The translations under genes were made by a program, and so were the position numbers. From JAUILH01 sp964230215 (GTDB lineage Bacteria; Bacteroidota; Bacteroidia; Flavobacteriales_D; JAUILH01), in assembly GCA_964230215.1 (NCBI GenBank), contig CAXRGQ010000016.1, positions 186,001-250,000 on the forward strand: a DNA stretch of 64,000 nt, read 5' to 3'. Position 1 is the stretch's first letter; each line of letters starts with the position of its first letter. The notes under the pieces are model-generated. The model worked only from the letters and a program-made list of their open reading frames with translations. It had not been told where the DNA came from and did no database searches. Below are positions 44,204 to 53,487 of this stretch, in pieces.

Positions 44204-46195
44204 TTACAATACAAGGTATTCAGTACGTCTATTCTTAGCACGACCTTCTGGTGTATCATTAGTGTCAATTGGCTCAGTTTCTCCGAATCCTTTTGCAGAC
44301 AAACGTTTAGCATCAATACCCTTGTCAATTAAATATTTCATAACTGCCTTAGCTCTTCTGTCTGATAGGCCCAAATTGTAATCTGCATCTCCTTGGTTAT
44401 CGGTATGCCCCCTTAACTGAATTTTCATATCTGGATTTAAAGACAAGTGCTTAACTAGTTTATCCAGCTCGAATTTAGACTCTGGCTTCAGAACATCTTT
44501 ATCTAAGTCAAAGAATACATTCTCTAAAACAATTTTTTCTCCCTTGCTAGAAGATTTGCTTAAAGGCACATTCAAAACAAAACCTTTAGCATCTTCTTCG
44601 CCCGTGAACGTAAAGCTCTTTGAGTACCATACATATCCTGGGCGCTCAGCAAACAGAGCGTATTCTTTATTCACCGGAATTGACACTAGAAACTCACCAC
44701 TTATCTTATCAGATACTGATGCCATGATGGTATCGCCTGAAGCTAAATCGATTAGTTTAAAGCTTGCATCCAGAGGTTTCTTTGTTTCCGCATCAAACAC
44801 AATACCCTTCATATAAGTGGTGTATACTGGTCTTGCTTCTGGATATAATTCAAATCCGTAAATATCTAATCCACCATATCCCCCGGGTCTGTCAGAGGCA
44901 AAATATGCTATCTTCCCATCAGCTCCAACTAGCAGACTGTTCTCATCATCATGTGTGTTAATTGGATAACCTAAGTTGATGGCTGGGCCCCATGATCCAT
45001 CTTTTTGCTTACGACTCATGTAAATATCCAAACCTCCCATTCCTGGATGACCATCTGAGCTGAAATACAAAGTTTGACCGTCTGGGTGAATAAATACCGA
45101 CTCTTCTCGAAATGGTGTGTTGATTGTTGGTCCAAGCTTCTCAGGCTTAGACCATCCTTTACCTTCTACAAAGGTAGACGAATAAATATCCTGTTTATTT
45201 AGATTTCTGCGGGCTCTTTGCTCACGTATTCCCATGATAAAATAGAGTGTTTTTCCATCACTTGAGAACGATGGCTGAGACTCCCAGTTCCAACTATTTA
45301 AAGGTGATCCAAAATTATCTGGCTGTGTCCATGTGTCGCCCACTTTAAACGAATAAAACAAATCACAACTCCCCTTACCCGTTCTGCTTCCTCCATAACC
45401 CTGATCCATGAATTCACATCCAGTAAAAATCAATACTCTCCCATCTGAAGATAGCGTTGGTGCACCTTCATTAAACTTTGAATTAATCTTGGGGCTCACA
45501 CTGTAAGCATGCGACCACTTATTGCTCTTCCACTCAGACACAAAGAAATCTTCCTGTTTCCCCCCCATGTTTTCTGGAATACGCGCATCCGGAATTAATC
45601 GTGTGAACAAAAGCATCTGATCATCTCCGGTTAAAGCTGGGAAATACTCATGATTCTCAGTGTTTACGCCATTCCCCACGTTTATTGGTTCGAATGGTTT
45701 AGGATTCTTGAGTGCCTTCATCGCGAACTTACAGTTGGCTACATAGCGCTCACAATCGGCTGCAAAAGTCTCATTCACATTTCTAAACTGAAGATATCTT
45801 TCTGCATGTTTTAAGCAAGCCTCATATTTTCCAGCTTCCATTTCTAGTTTTGCTGTATGATAGTATAACATTCCCGTGCTAGAATAATTTGGGTCAAGGC
45901 TTAAAACCTTATTATATGCCAATATAGAATTTTCGATATCTCCTTTTCTATGATAATACTCACCCATTTTAACCCATCCATCCGTAAAATTTGGATCTCG
46001 CTCAAGTGCTAGCTTAGTATTCTCGATAGCACAATCCACGTCAGGATACATTTTTGTAGGCGACACTTTCATGCATTCATCTGCCTTTGCCATGTATTTC
46101 TTTGCCTTCTTATCACTTGTATTATAAATACTAGGTTGTGCTGTGCTACATGCTACAAGTAGGAATAAATGAGAAACTACAAAGAATGCTTTCAT
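44204..46195 (-). CDS. OmpA-family lipoprotein with TPR, PD40 propeller and CRD (PorE-like architecture)
   Basis: 663 residues from the ATG at 46195, which gives a lipoprotein signal (FFVVSHLFLLVACS, Cys16); the 15-codon upstream extension lies inside queE and is rejected. Order: TPR repeats about 30-160, PD40 propeller about 175-450 (repeated DGxxLxF and SSDGHPGMGGLDIYMS), a carboxypeptidase-regulatory-like domain about 455-545, and OmpA_C about 555-663 (FDLDKDVLKPES, LRGHTDNQGDADYNLGLSDRRA, GETEPIDTNDTPEGRAKNRRTEYL). This is the architecture of PorE, which links the T9SS to peptidoglycan; orthology is likely but not proven. The start codon overlaps the queE stop by 1 bp. Confidence 0.88.
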   Translation of the reverse strand: MKAFFVVSHLFLLVACSTAQPSIYNTSDKKAKKYMAKADECMKVSPTKMYPDVDCAIENTKLALERDPNFTDGWVKMGEYYHRKGDIENSILAYNKVLSLDPNYSSTGMLYYHTAKLEMEAGKYEACLKHAERYLQFRNVNETFAADCERYVANCKFAMKALKNPKPFEPINVGNGVNTENHEYFPALTGDDQMLLFTRLIPDARIPENMGGKQEDFFVSEWKSNKWSHAYSVSPKINSKFNEGAPTLSSDGRVLIFTGCEFMDQGYGGSRTGKGSCDLFYSFKVGDTWTQPDNFGSPLNSWNWESQPSFSSDGKTLYFIMGIREQRARRNLNKQDIYSSTFVEGKGWSKPEKLGPTINTPFREESVFIHPDGQTLYFSSDGHPGMGGLDIYMSRKQKDGSWGPAINLGYPINTHDDENSLLVGADGKIAYFASDRPGGYGGLDIYGFELYPEARPVYTTYMKGIVFDAETKKPLDASFKLIDLASGDTIMASVSDKISGEFLVSIPVNKEYALFAERPGYVWYSKSFTFTGEEDAKGFVLNVPLSKSSSKGEKIVLENVFFDLDKDVLKPESKFELDKLVKHLSLNPDMKIQLRGHTDNQGDADYNLGLSDRRAKAVMKYLIDKGIDAKRLSAKGFGETEPIDTNDTPEGRAKNRRTEYLVL

Positions 46196-46797
46196 TACGG
46201 GATATTTAAGTATTTGTGTGTTTGAAGGGACAATTGCCATTTCGGGTGCTTTTTAATATATTCAATTATTAAGGGTAACATTTCGTCTTGTTTATCCCAT
46301 TCTGGTTGGAGGTATAAACGACAATTCCTATTTATTTTCTCGGCATGCTCTTCGGCCCATTGCAGATCATGCTTATTATAGACGACAACCTTAAATTCAT
46401 CAGCGTAATCATAGAATTCTGGTCGCAGTGCCTTAAATTTCTTAGGACTAACACAAATCCAATGCCAGTCTCCTGTTAGCGCACTTGTGCCGGAGGTTTC
46501 AATACCCGTTTCAATGCCAGCTTTGTTAAGTGCTGAAGTCAATTCGCTTAACTCATGCATGCACGGTTCGCCTCCAGTAATAACAGCATAATCAACTCCA
46601 GATGCCACAACACTATTTACCAATGATTCAACCGACACAAGGGGATGCGCATTAACATCCCAGCTTTCTTTTACGTCACACCATACACATCCAACATCAC
46701 ATCCACCCAGCCGAATAAAATAGGCAGCTCTACCACTATGAAAGCCCTCGCCCTGCAAGGTTAAAAAATGCTCCATAATTGGTAAATCCATAGCCAT
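46195..46797 (-). CDS. queE: 7-carboxy-7-deazaguanine synthase (radical SAM)
   Basis: 200 residues. It makes the deazaguanine ring precursor for queuosine. The radical-SAM CxxxCxxC motif is Cys33-Cys37-Cys40 (GGCDVGCVWCD); MEHFLTLQGEGFHSGRAAYFIRL is the QueE start, and VITGGEPCMH is the SAM-binding GGE segment. No other queuosine genes are in the window. The stop codon shares a base with the next start, so the OmpA-family gene is probably coupled to it. Confidence 0.93.
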   Translation of the reverse strand: MAMDLPIMEHFLTLQGEGFHSGRAAYFIRLGGCDVGCVWCDVKESWDVNAHPLVSVESLVNSVVASGVDYAVITGGEPCMHELSELTSALNKAGIETGIETSGTSALTGDWHWICVSPKKFKALRPEFYDYADEFKVVVYNKHDLQWAEEHAEKINRNCRLYLQPEWDKQDEMLPLIIEYIKKHPKWQLSLQTHKYLNIP

Positions 46798-46881
46798 GGT
46801 ACTAAATTAGCAATATTCGCCTAGATAGTGCCATGGCCATGAAGCTATTTGATACAAGTTTTTTACTCATCCTAAGATTAA

Positions 46882-49281
46882 TTAGAATTTCACATTAAGT
46901 GCCATAATGAAGTTTCTACCTGCACCAGATATTCCAGAACTGTAGGGACGATATCGTTGGTCTGTTATATTTTCAAGACCTGCACTTACAGTAAAGTTTT
47001 CATTTATCTTGTACATTGACTTAAGGTTAATCGTGTACCATGATGGTACAAAAGGCCTTCCCGCGCCATCCAAAGCATATATTTCGGTCTTGCCCCTTTC
47101 GTCAACTGGCATATCTTCAAAAGATCTATACGCTTGATACATTGCGTAAACCTGCCAATGAAGTTTACCATTTTTATAGTTGATTCGCGTGACACCGAAA
47201 GTTGGTGCGGCATGGCGCGATGGGCTGGTAGTTCCATCATCCAACTCCTCTTGTCCAATCTGAATATTGATATCCGATTTAAGACTAAACCCTTTCCCAA
47301 ACTCTACATCTATGCCAGCTTGTAAACCATATACAGTTGCTCTTGCCGCATTTTGTAAGGCTTGTACTTGCGACAATGCCCCATCGTAGATAATACTATC
47401 CATTCCATTTAAGGTGAAATTTCTACGAACTAAGGCATTCTCTAGAATGGTATAGTATGCCGTAACATCTAGTTTTAGATGATCTGTGATTTTACCTGCT
47501 ACGCTGAAGTCCGCGTTGTATGAATACTCGGCTTCCAGACTAGGATTAGGTATTGTAACAGCACCTGGTTCCGAATCGAAGACCTTACCAATATCATCTA
47601 CGTTAGGTGAGCGATAAGCAGTTCCTAAATTTGAACTGAATATCCAATTTTCACCAAGTGTATAAACTAGTCCTAAACTTCCTGTAATCGCTTGATTGTT
47701 AAGATTGGCTTCAGTAAACGGAAACGGATAAAATGTTGTATCAAAGTCTGCATTCAATGAAAATTGATTAAACCTTACACCGGCATGCACTATAAAATTC
47801 TCTGTAACGGTAATCTTATCCTTTAAAAAGACGCCCATTGCAGACCAAGTTGCCTGTGGATAGCGCGATTGTCCGACAACAGTCTCGTTCGTGCTAATAT
47901 CCGTCTCAAAGCCCTTCGACACCACGTCATTGTGAACATACTCTGCCCCATAACTTATCAAATGTCTCAGCTTTACGCGTTTAATAAAATCGATATTGGC
48001 CGAACTTGCCGCTACGTTTTCAATGGCCTCATTTAACGATAATCTATTTAGTGACCTATCAATGCGACTTTCCTCAAATGTTTGATAAGCCAATCTAATG
48101 GACATATCGTCATATATCTTGTTCCCACTGATATGGGTAACATTTAGATTGTTCATAGACCATTTTTGCGGTCCATAGTTCCAAACTGCATACCTGGGCA
48201 AACCATTTCTAAATCTCTGATGTCTATCATACCTGCCATAAGGTGATGTTTCCGACATATGAAAACCATATTGAATATCCCATTTGTGGTTTGGTTTATA
48301 ACGAATCTTCTGCATAAAGTTCATTTGATCATATGCAGAAGGTCGTTGAACACGAGGATCATCATTGGTATTAACCACATCCACACTGTCAATTCTGGTA
48401 ACATAGTAATTCATCAAATAATCATCTAGCCCATGACTCCCTTGCCTCAAGTCATCAAAATTGAAAGATGAAAAACTACTTAACATAGCTAACTTTTGAC
48501 CTCCAACGTTAACATCAAAGTGACCTGTCTTTTCATTATTCGCACTCGAATAACGAACATTTGCCTTTCCTGTGACTAGGACATCATCATTAAAGGAAAG
48601 CTGAGGTGTTAAGGTTTGAAAGCTCATAACGCCACCAATAGCATCACTACCAAAAGCCACAGATCCTGGCCCAAACACGACCTCTGCATCTTCTATCACA
48701 AACGGATCCAGTGATATTACATTTTGGATGTTGCCACCTCTGAAAATAGCCGTATTCATCCTCACGCCATCAACCGAGTACAAAAGTCTATTAGTCGCAA
48801 AACCTCTGATCATGGGAGAACCTCCTCCCTGCTGACTTTTTTGAACATACACTTTACCAGATATTGTCAAAAGATCTGCAGCGGTTTGAGGGTTTTGTAG
48901 CTCAAGCTGTTCAGCCGTTATCTTTACTACTTCATAGGGAGTTGTTCTGGTAGACTGCGCCCAACGATCAACAATAACTAAAGTTTCCATGTTTATATCC
49001 GACCGTTCTAGCTCTACCACAGGATTCTTTGCAAGGTCTTCATAACTGATAACCTTCATTTCATATCCAATAGCACGGATTTCTATCTTTAGCGCATATT
49101 TAAAGGCTGATATGTCTGCAACACCCTGGTGATTAGTGTTTGTATATGCATAAGGAGTTTCACAATATATACTTGCATACGCAAGTAACTCACCATCTCT
49201 GGCGTCTTTAACGCTTATTTTCTGCGCATTCAAAATTTGTGATGCTACAAGGCATAAGCATGCCAATATATACTGTTTCAT
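46882..49281 (-). CDS. TonB-dependent outer-membrane receptor
   Basis: 799 residues. Signal peptide about 1-19; an N-terminal carboxypeptidase-regulatory-like domain (about 20-95); a plug domain (about 110-230: VYVQKSQQGGGSPMIRGFATNR, SVDGVRMNTAIFRGGN, VFGPGSVAFGSDAIGGVMSF); then the barrel, ending in a C-terminal aromatic (NFIMALNVKF). The plug sequence resembles the hemoglobin/transferrin-type receptors of Bacteroidota, so iron or heme uptake is possible; the ligand is not proven. Preceded by a small protein gene of a type often found beside such receptors, and by a 46-bp nested palindrome. Confidence 0.92.
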   Translation of the reverse strand: MKQYILACLCLVASQILNAQKISVKDARDGELLAYASIYCETPYAYTNTNHQGVADISAFKYALKIEIRAIGYEMKVISYEDLAKNPVVELERSDINMETLVIVDRWAQSTRTTPYEVVKITAEQLELQNPQTAADLLTISGKVYVQKSQQGGGSPMIRGFATNRLLYSVDGVRMNTAIFRGGNIQNVISLDPFVIEDAEVVFGPGSVAFGSDAIGGVMSFQTLTPQLSFNDDVLVTGKANVRYSSANNEKTGHFDVNVGGQKLAMLSSFSSFNFDDLRQGSHGLDDYLMNYYVTRIDSVDVVNTNDDPRVQRPSAYDQMNFMQKIRYKPNHKWDIQYGFHMSETSPYGRYDRHQRFRNGLPRYAVWNYGPQKWSMNNLNVTHISGNKIYDDMSIRLAYQTFEESRIDRSLNRLSLNEAIENVAASSANIDFIKRVKLRHLISYGAEYVHNDVVSKGFETDISTNETVVGQSRYPQATWSAMGVFLKDKITVTENFIVHAGVRFNQFSLNADFDTTFYPFPFTEANLNNQAITGSLGLVYTLGENWIFSSNLGTAYRSPNVDDIGKVFDSEPGAVTIPNPSLEAEYSYNADFSVAGKITDHLKLDVTAYYTILENALVRRNFTLNGMDSIIYDGALSQVQALQNAARATVYGLQAGIDVEFGKGFSLKSDINIQIGQEELDDGTTSPSRHAAPTFGVTRINYKNGKLHWQVYAMYQAYRSFEDMPVDERGKTEIYALDGAGRPFVPSWYTINLKSMYKINENFTVSAGLENITDQRYRPYSSGISGAGRNFIMALNVKF

Positions 49282-49290
49282 TTTATATGT

Positions 49291-49336
49291 TTTAAGTTCA
49301 ATAATTCGCTAAGCGAGCGTGTAGTTTGAACTTAAA
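49291..49336. promoter_or_regulatory. Nested palindrome upstream of the TonB receptor gene
   Basis: Perfect 11-bp arms TTTAAGTTCAA (49291-49301) and TTGAACTTAAA (49326-49336) enclose a 24-base spacer that itself holds TCGCT-A-AGCGA. The structure covers the stop codon of the preceding gene and ends 9 bp before the receptor start. It could be a regulator operator or a 5'-leader hairpin that tunes receptor expression. Confidence 0.6.
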
Positions 49337-49868
49337 CACATGGTGGAGGTGTGGGAATTTGAATATCAAACTCGGAATAATTATACCTATAAACAGATGT
49401 ACAATCACTGTAGGCATAAGGTGCATAAGGAAACAGAAGGTCATTCGACTCAAAGAAAAGAGAGCCAATGAATGAACTTAGTAAATCCGTCTGATTCTTT
49501 CGTTTCTCATCTTTACCAAAAGCTATCAAACTTAATTCTTCAAGACGTGAGTTCAGGGCAGTTTCAACTTTATCTTTCCAGCAATGATATACAACTTTAC
49601 CGTTTTCATATTTACGATACATAATATCATACATCACACCATTGTGCTCAAATTCGTCCGAATGCTCCCATTTAAGTGAGTGTAAAACTGTATGCATATC
49701 AAACTCGAGTCTTGTGAGCTCCGATTTATCCATACCACTGACCATCATTGCTTTAACATCTCTTTTTACTTTTTTCTTTTGCTTAGATACAAGGATTTCA
49801 GAAATATGAAATGGAGCACATATTGTTAATATGAGCAAAATTGGCAATATGTATTTTAATGGCTTCAC
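49332..49868 (-). CDS. Small envelope protein, putative TonB-receptor partner
   Basis: 178 residues with an N-terminal hydrophobic segment (about 5-22: ILPILLILTICAPF). The following KKKVKRDVKAMM, MDKSELTRLEF, LKWEHSDEFEHNGVMYDIM and VVYHCWKD stretches resemble an uncharacterised Bacteroidota family that I recall lying next to TonB-dependent receptor genes, ending in a Pro-rich C-terminus (here IPTPPPCV). The function is unknown; two cysteines and His near the end could bind metal. Lies between the K+ channel gene (28 bp) and the receptor gene (50 bp). Confidence 0.6.
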   Translation of the reverse strand: MKPLKYILPILLILTICAPFHISEILVSKQKKKVKRDVKAMMVSGMDKSELTRLEFDMHTVLHSLKWEHSDEFEHNGVMYDIMYRKYENGKVVYHCWKDKVETALNSRLEELSLIAFGKDEKRKNQTDLLSSFIGSLFFESNDLLFPYAPYAYSDCTSVYRYNYSEFDIQIPTPPPCV

Positions 49869-49896
49869 TTATGAATGCTAATTTAGGGATTAAAGG

Positions 49897-50817
49897 CTAT
49901 TTGCACAATTCATATGAATCAATTTCATCTACATGTAGCTCAATAGTGCCATCTTCATCCGGCGCAAAATTCAAATTGAATTTCGCATTCTCAACTATGG
50001 ATGCCGCGCTATAACTATGACGTTGGTAAACCCATTGATTGTATGTTTCATCATAAGCTTTAACCTGAATAACGATCTCCGCCTTTGATGCAATAAGTTC
50101 TGCTATTGTAAACATCATAAATGGACTATCATCTTTGATTGCATGTACAATTGTCCATGTCAGCGGAAAAAAATTAAGTTTTTCAAGTTCTAAGGGAAGG
50201 CTGTAGTATGCTCTTTGATTCTTTTCTCCAATTTTTTCAATCGACACGAGCATTGCATTTGTTTCAACCTCAAGCAACATTCCGGAGCGCGTATTCACCA
50301 TCTTAAACATCAGTGCATTACCGTCTTGATAAGGAGAAATTAACGCGTTTTTCGAGAATCTGATTCGTGATTGCGGTCGTGCAAATCGTCCATAAACCAA
50401 ACCTGTTATCAAGGCGAAACTCAGCAAACCAAACAAAGCTTCAATTGAGGCAACTATGCTGGTTTCGGTGCTTTCTGGAGCAATCGCTCCGTAACCAACT
50501 GTTGTAAAAGTTTGACAGCTAAAATAGAAGGCATGTAAAAATGAATCTACCCCTGTTAAATCTTCCCCACCACTTAAGAAGGAGATTCCGAATAGCATGT
50601 ATATGAGTGCAAAAATTGAATTGAACACAATGTAAGCCAACAAAACAATCACTAAAAACTTGGTCCATGACATAGATACGAGCATATGGTATATATCCTG
50701 AACACCCGTTCTGCCACCAATTCTGCGCACACGAAAACTGCCGTCATCATTCAGCATTCTTCCATAGTCACCATCTGCATTTGTACCCAAACCAGGGTCT
50801 TTAATTTGTTTTGACAT
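49897..50817 (-). CDS. Inward-rectifier-type potassium channel (KirBac-like)
   Basis: 306 residues. Cytoplasmic N-terminus with the slide helix (about 40-52), TM1 about 53-76, pore helix and selectivity filter TTVGYG (105-110), TM2 about 122-144, then an immunoglobulin-like cytoplasmic domain (about 150-306: RFSKNALISPYQDGNALMFKMVNTR, LPLELEKLNFFPLTWTIVHAI), as in KirBac proteins. Forms tetrameric K+ channels in the inner membrane. Divergent from the secreted-protein gene at 50845 with only 27 bp between start codons. Confidence 0.93.
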   Translation of the reverse strand: MSKQIKDPGLGTNADGDYGRMLNDDGSFRVRRIGGRTGVQDIYHMLVSMSWTKFLVIVLLAYIVFNSIFALIYMLFGISFLSGGEDLTGVDSFLHAFYFSCQTFTTVGYGAIAPESTETSIVASIEALFGLLSFALITGLVYGRFARPQSRIRFSKNALISPYQDGNALMFKMVNTRSGMLLEVETNAMLVSIEKIGEKNQRAYYSLPLELEKLNFFPLTWTIVHAIKDDSPFMMFTIAELIASKAEIVIQVKAYDETYNQWVYQRHSYSAASIVENAKFNLNFAPDEDGTIELHVDEIDSYELCK

Positions 50818-50844
50818 ATCTACAAATTAACGTAAATTGCTCGA

Positions 50845-51321
50845 ATGATTAAACTACTATGTATCATATTTGCTCTGGGCTTGGGAACTAGTCTGTTCGC
50901 TCAAAAAGAGTATACAATGGCTGACATCCATCTAAGTTTTAAATGCGATGAAGAGCTTGACAAGGACTATGAAGACGGCTATTATCTTTACATGGGAGAC
51001 AATATCGGCATTGATATAGAGATGGTACCCTTTTCGGAAGAATCAGATGAATTTGTAAAAAGTGCCGAGTATGGCGTTAAGGAAATTGCCTCAGATTTCG
51101 AACTATCGACAGCAACCGAAAGCGGAACATTAGCAAACGTAAGAAATGGGGCATATGGAATATATTACGACAGTCTAGATGACGAGGAATATCGAATAAT
51201 CATTATTACTATTCTAGATACCAAGCACAAACAGGCGTATGAAATAACCATCGATTGTTATGACGATGATATCGATAGAGGAAAGAGAGTTATGAATTCT
51301 ATTAAACTATCCGACTACTAG
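50845..51321 (+). CDS. Small acidic secreted protein, unknown function
   Basis: 158 residues with a signal peptide (about 1-19, LGTSLFAQ). The mature part is strongly acidic (EELDKDYEDGYYLYMGD, CYDDDIDRGKR) with two cysteines. A compact alpha/beta fold seems likely (VNGxx-like turns are absent). No family recognised. It converges on the E1 dehydrogenase gene, with both stops inside a shared CTAG at 51318-51321. Confidence 0.7.
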   Translation: MIKLLCIIFALGLGTSLFAQKEYTMADIHLSFKCDEELDKDYEDGYYLYMGDNIGIDIEMVPFSEESDEFVKSAEYGVKEIASDFELSTATESGTLANVRNGAYGIYYDSLDDEEYRIIIITILDTKHKQAYEITIDCYDDDIDRGKRVMNSIKLSDY

Positions 51322-53315
51322 TAATTCAACAAGTCTTCCAAAGCCCTGTTAAATCTATCTTTAGGTAAAAATTGTTGCTCTAAATCAGCGTCAAATGGAA
51401 CGGGTGTATCCATGCTGCCCACTCTTTTTATAGGAGCATCTAGGTTTTCGAAACATTCTTCCATGATAATTGATGCAATATCAGATGCAATGCTGCCTGT
51501 AAGACAATCTTCAGTCAACACTATTGCTCGGCCAGTTTTATTAACTGAAGCAAGTATACATTCCTTGTCAAGAGGTGCTAAACTTCTCAAGTTAATTACT
51601 TCAATAGAAGCATCAGAAGCATTTGCTGCCTCAAGAGCCCAATGCACTCCCATTCCATAAGTTACTACTGTACAGTCAGTGCCCACGTGAACGACATCTG
51701 CTTTTCCTATTTCAATCGTACAATAATCCGTTGACACATCCTCTGCAATACTTCTATATAATGCTTTATGCTCGAAAAACATTACGGGATTAGGATCATT
51801 GATAGCTGCGCACAATAGTGCTTTAGCTTCTTCTGGAAATGCTGGGTAGACTATTTTTAAGCCTGGTGTGTGATAGAACCATGCTTCATTACTTTGACTA
51901 TGAAAAGGGCCTGCAGCAACGCCTGCACCAGTTGGCATTCTCACGACCACATCTGCATTTTCATCCCATCTGTAGTGCAATTTAGCAAGATTATTAACGA
52001 TTTGGTTGAATCCACAAGTCACAAAATCTGCAAACTGCATTTCAACAACCGACTTCATACCCTTAATGCTCATACCTAAAGCCGTGCCAATTATAGCAGA
52101 CTCACATAGTGGAGTATTTCTCACGCGGTCTTTACCGAACATATCCACAAATCCTTCAGTTATCTTAAATACACCACCGTAGTCAGCCACATCTTGCCCC
52201 ATGATTACAAGGTTTTCGTGCTTTTCCATCGATTGTTTTAAGCCATCAGAAATAGCATCAATCATTCGCATTTCCTTCTTGTTTGAAGAAGGATCTACAA
52301 GCTCTGGTATATACTCTTCAAAAATATCAGCAAGCTCGGTTTCAACATCCGGCACGATATGAGGCTCATCGTAAGCGATATCCAATTCACTATTGATAAG
52401 CTCTTTTATTCTCTCTTTTTCACTTTGAACAAACGCCTCATCTATCAAACCTTCAGCAAGTAGAAACTGCTCAAAATTCAACACAGGGTCCATCTTAGAC
52501 CATTCTTCAATGATTCCATCAGGGTAATACTTAGTTCCAGAAGCTTCTTCGTGTCCTCTAATTCTGAACGATTTACACTCAAGTAAGAATGGTCTTGGTT
52601 TCTTTGTGATTGATTCACGTATGCTTTTAACTGACTTATATACTTCAAGAATATTATTTCCATCAATAGAATAAGCATCCATTCCGTACCCTGGTCCTTT
52701 ATCTGCAAACGATTCGCATCTAAACTGCTCATTTGAAGGTGTTGATAAGCCCCATCCATTGTTTTCAACCACAAATATTACCGGCAAATCCCACACAGCT
52801 GCCACGTTGAGTGACTCATGAAAATCGCCTTCACTCGCCCCTCCATCACCCGTAAATACCAGTGTTGCTTTATCTTCATTACCAAGTTTGTTCGCTAAAG
52901 CAATACCATCTGCAATGCCAAGTTGTGGCCCTAGATGAGAAATCATTCCGACAATATTGTAATCTTTAGTACCAAAATGGAAAGAACGGTCTCGTCCCTT
53001 GGTAAATCCAGTCATTTTACCCTGAAACTGAGCAAACAATCTATTCAAGGGAATGTCTCTAGAAGTAAACACGCCCAAATTTCTATGCATAGGTAAGATA
53101 TACTCATCCTTGCTCATTGCCATTGCACATCCAACTGAAATGGCCTCTTGTCCATATCCTGAGAACCATTTTGAGATCTTCCCCTGACGCAATAATATTA
53201 GCATCTTCTCCTCAATTAATCTTGGGAGTAATTGTGCTTTATAAAGGGCTATTAATTCGTCATCCGCTATGCCTTCTCTATTATACTCAATGTACTGCTT
53301 ATCCAGTGTTTCCAT
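51318..53315 (-). CDS. 2-oxoisovalerate-type dehydrogenase E1, alpha-beta fusion
   Basis: 665 residues. Thiamine-diphosphate enzyme that decarboxylates branched-chain 2-oxoacids and feeds the lipoyl E2. The alpha half (1 to about 320) has the ThDP motif GDGGASEGDFHESLN (156-170) ending ENNGWG (184-189). The beta half (about 340-665) starts KEMRMIDAISDGLKQSM and has MGQDVADYGGVFKITEGF, the glutamate-containing ThDP segment and VVTYGMGVHWAL. The two subunits are one polypeptide, as is common in Bacteroidota. A -7 element lies 25 bp upstream of the start. Confidence 0.92.
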   Translation of the reverse strand: METLDKQYIEYNREGIADDELIALYKAQLLPRLIEEKMLILLRQGKISKWFSGYGQEAISVGCAMAMSKDEYILPMHRNLGVFTSRDIPLNRLFAQFQGKMTGFTKGRDRSFHFGTKDYNIVGMISHLGPQLGIADGIALANKLGNEDKATLVFTGDGGASEGDFHESLNVAAVWDLPVIFVVENNGWGLSTPSNEQFRCESFADKGPGYGMDAYSIDGNNILEVYKSVKSIRESITKKPRPFLLECKSFRIRGHEEASGTKYYPDGIIEEWSKMDPVLNFEQFLLAEGLIDEAFVQSEKERIKELINSELDIAYDEPHIVPDVETELADIFEEYIPELVDPSSNKKEMRMIDAISDGLKQSMEKHENLVIMGQDVADYGGVFKITEGFVDMFGKDRVRNTPLCESAIIGTALGMSIKGMKSVVEMQFADFVTCGFNQIVNNLAKLHYRWDENADVVVRMPTGAGVAAGPFHSQSNEAWFYHTPGLKIVYPAFPEEAKALLCAAINDPNPVMFFEHKALYRSIAEDVSTDYCTIEIGKADVVHVGTDCTVVTYGMGVHWALEAANASDASIEVINLRSLAPLDKECILASVNKTGRAIVLTEDCLTGSIASDIASIIMEECFENLDAPIKRVGSMDTPVPFDADLEQQFLPKDRFNRALEDLLNY

Positions 53316-53339
53316 AACTAATCACAATATTGATCAAAT

Positions 53340-53347
53340 CAAAGTTA
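53340..53347 (-). promoter_or_regulatory. Candidate -7 element for the E1 dehydrogenase gene
   Basis: On the minus strand TAACTTTG matches TAnnTTTG, 24 bp before the ATG at 53315. No TTG at the standard -33 distance. Confidence 0.45.
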
Positions 53348-53487
53348 TAGTTTGTTTATCATTTTTAACACTTCTGCTGATAAAATGTGGAAAATTTATT
53401 TTTTTGCTCAGAAATGCAACCTAGTTATATATGGTGACGTCTAGTTGTCGAAAATTTGACTAAATTGTGTCCGTAAACTATTTGACA

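Noticed and set aside
46196..46240. 15-codon extension of the PorE-like lipoprotein.
   Set aside because: It overlaps queE and would place extra residues before a clear lipoprotein signal; ATG at 46195 is coupled to the queE stop.
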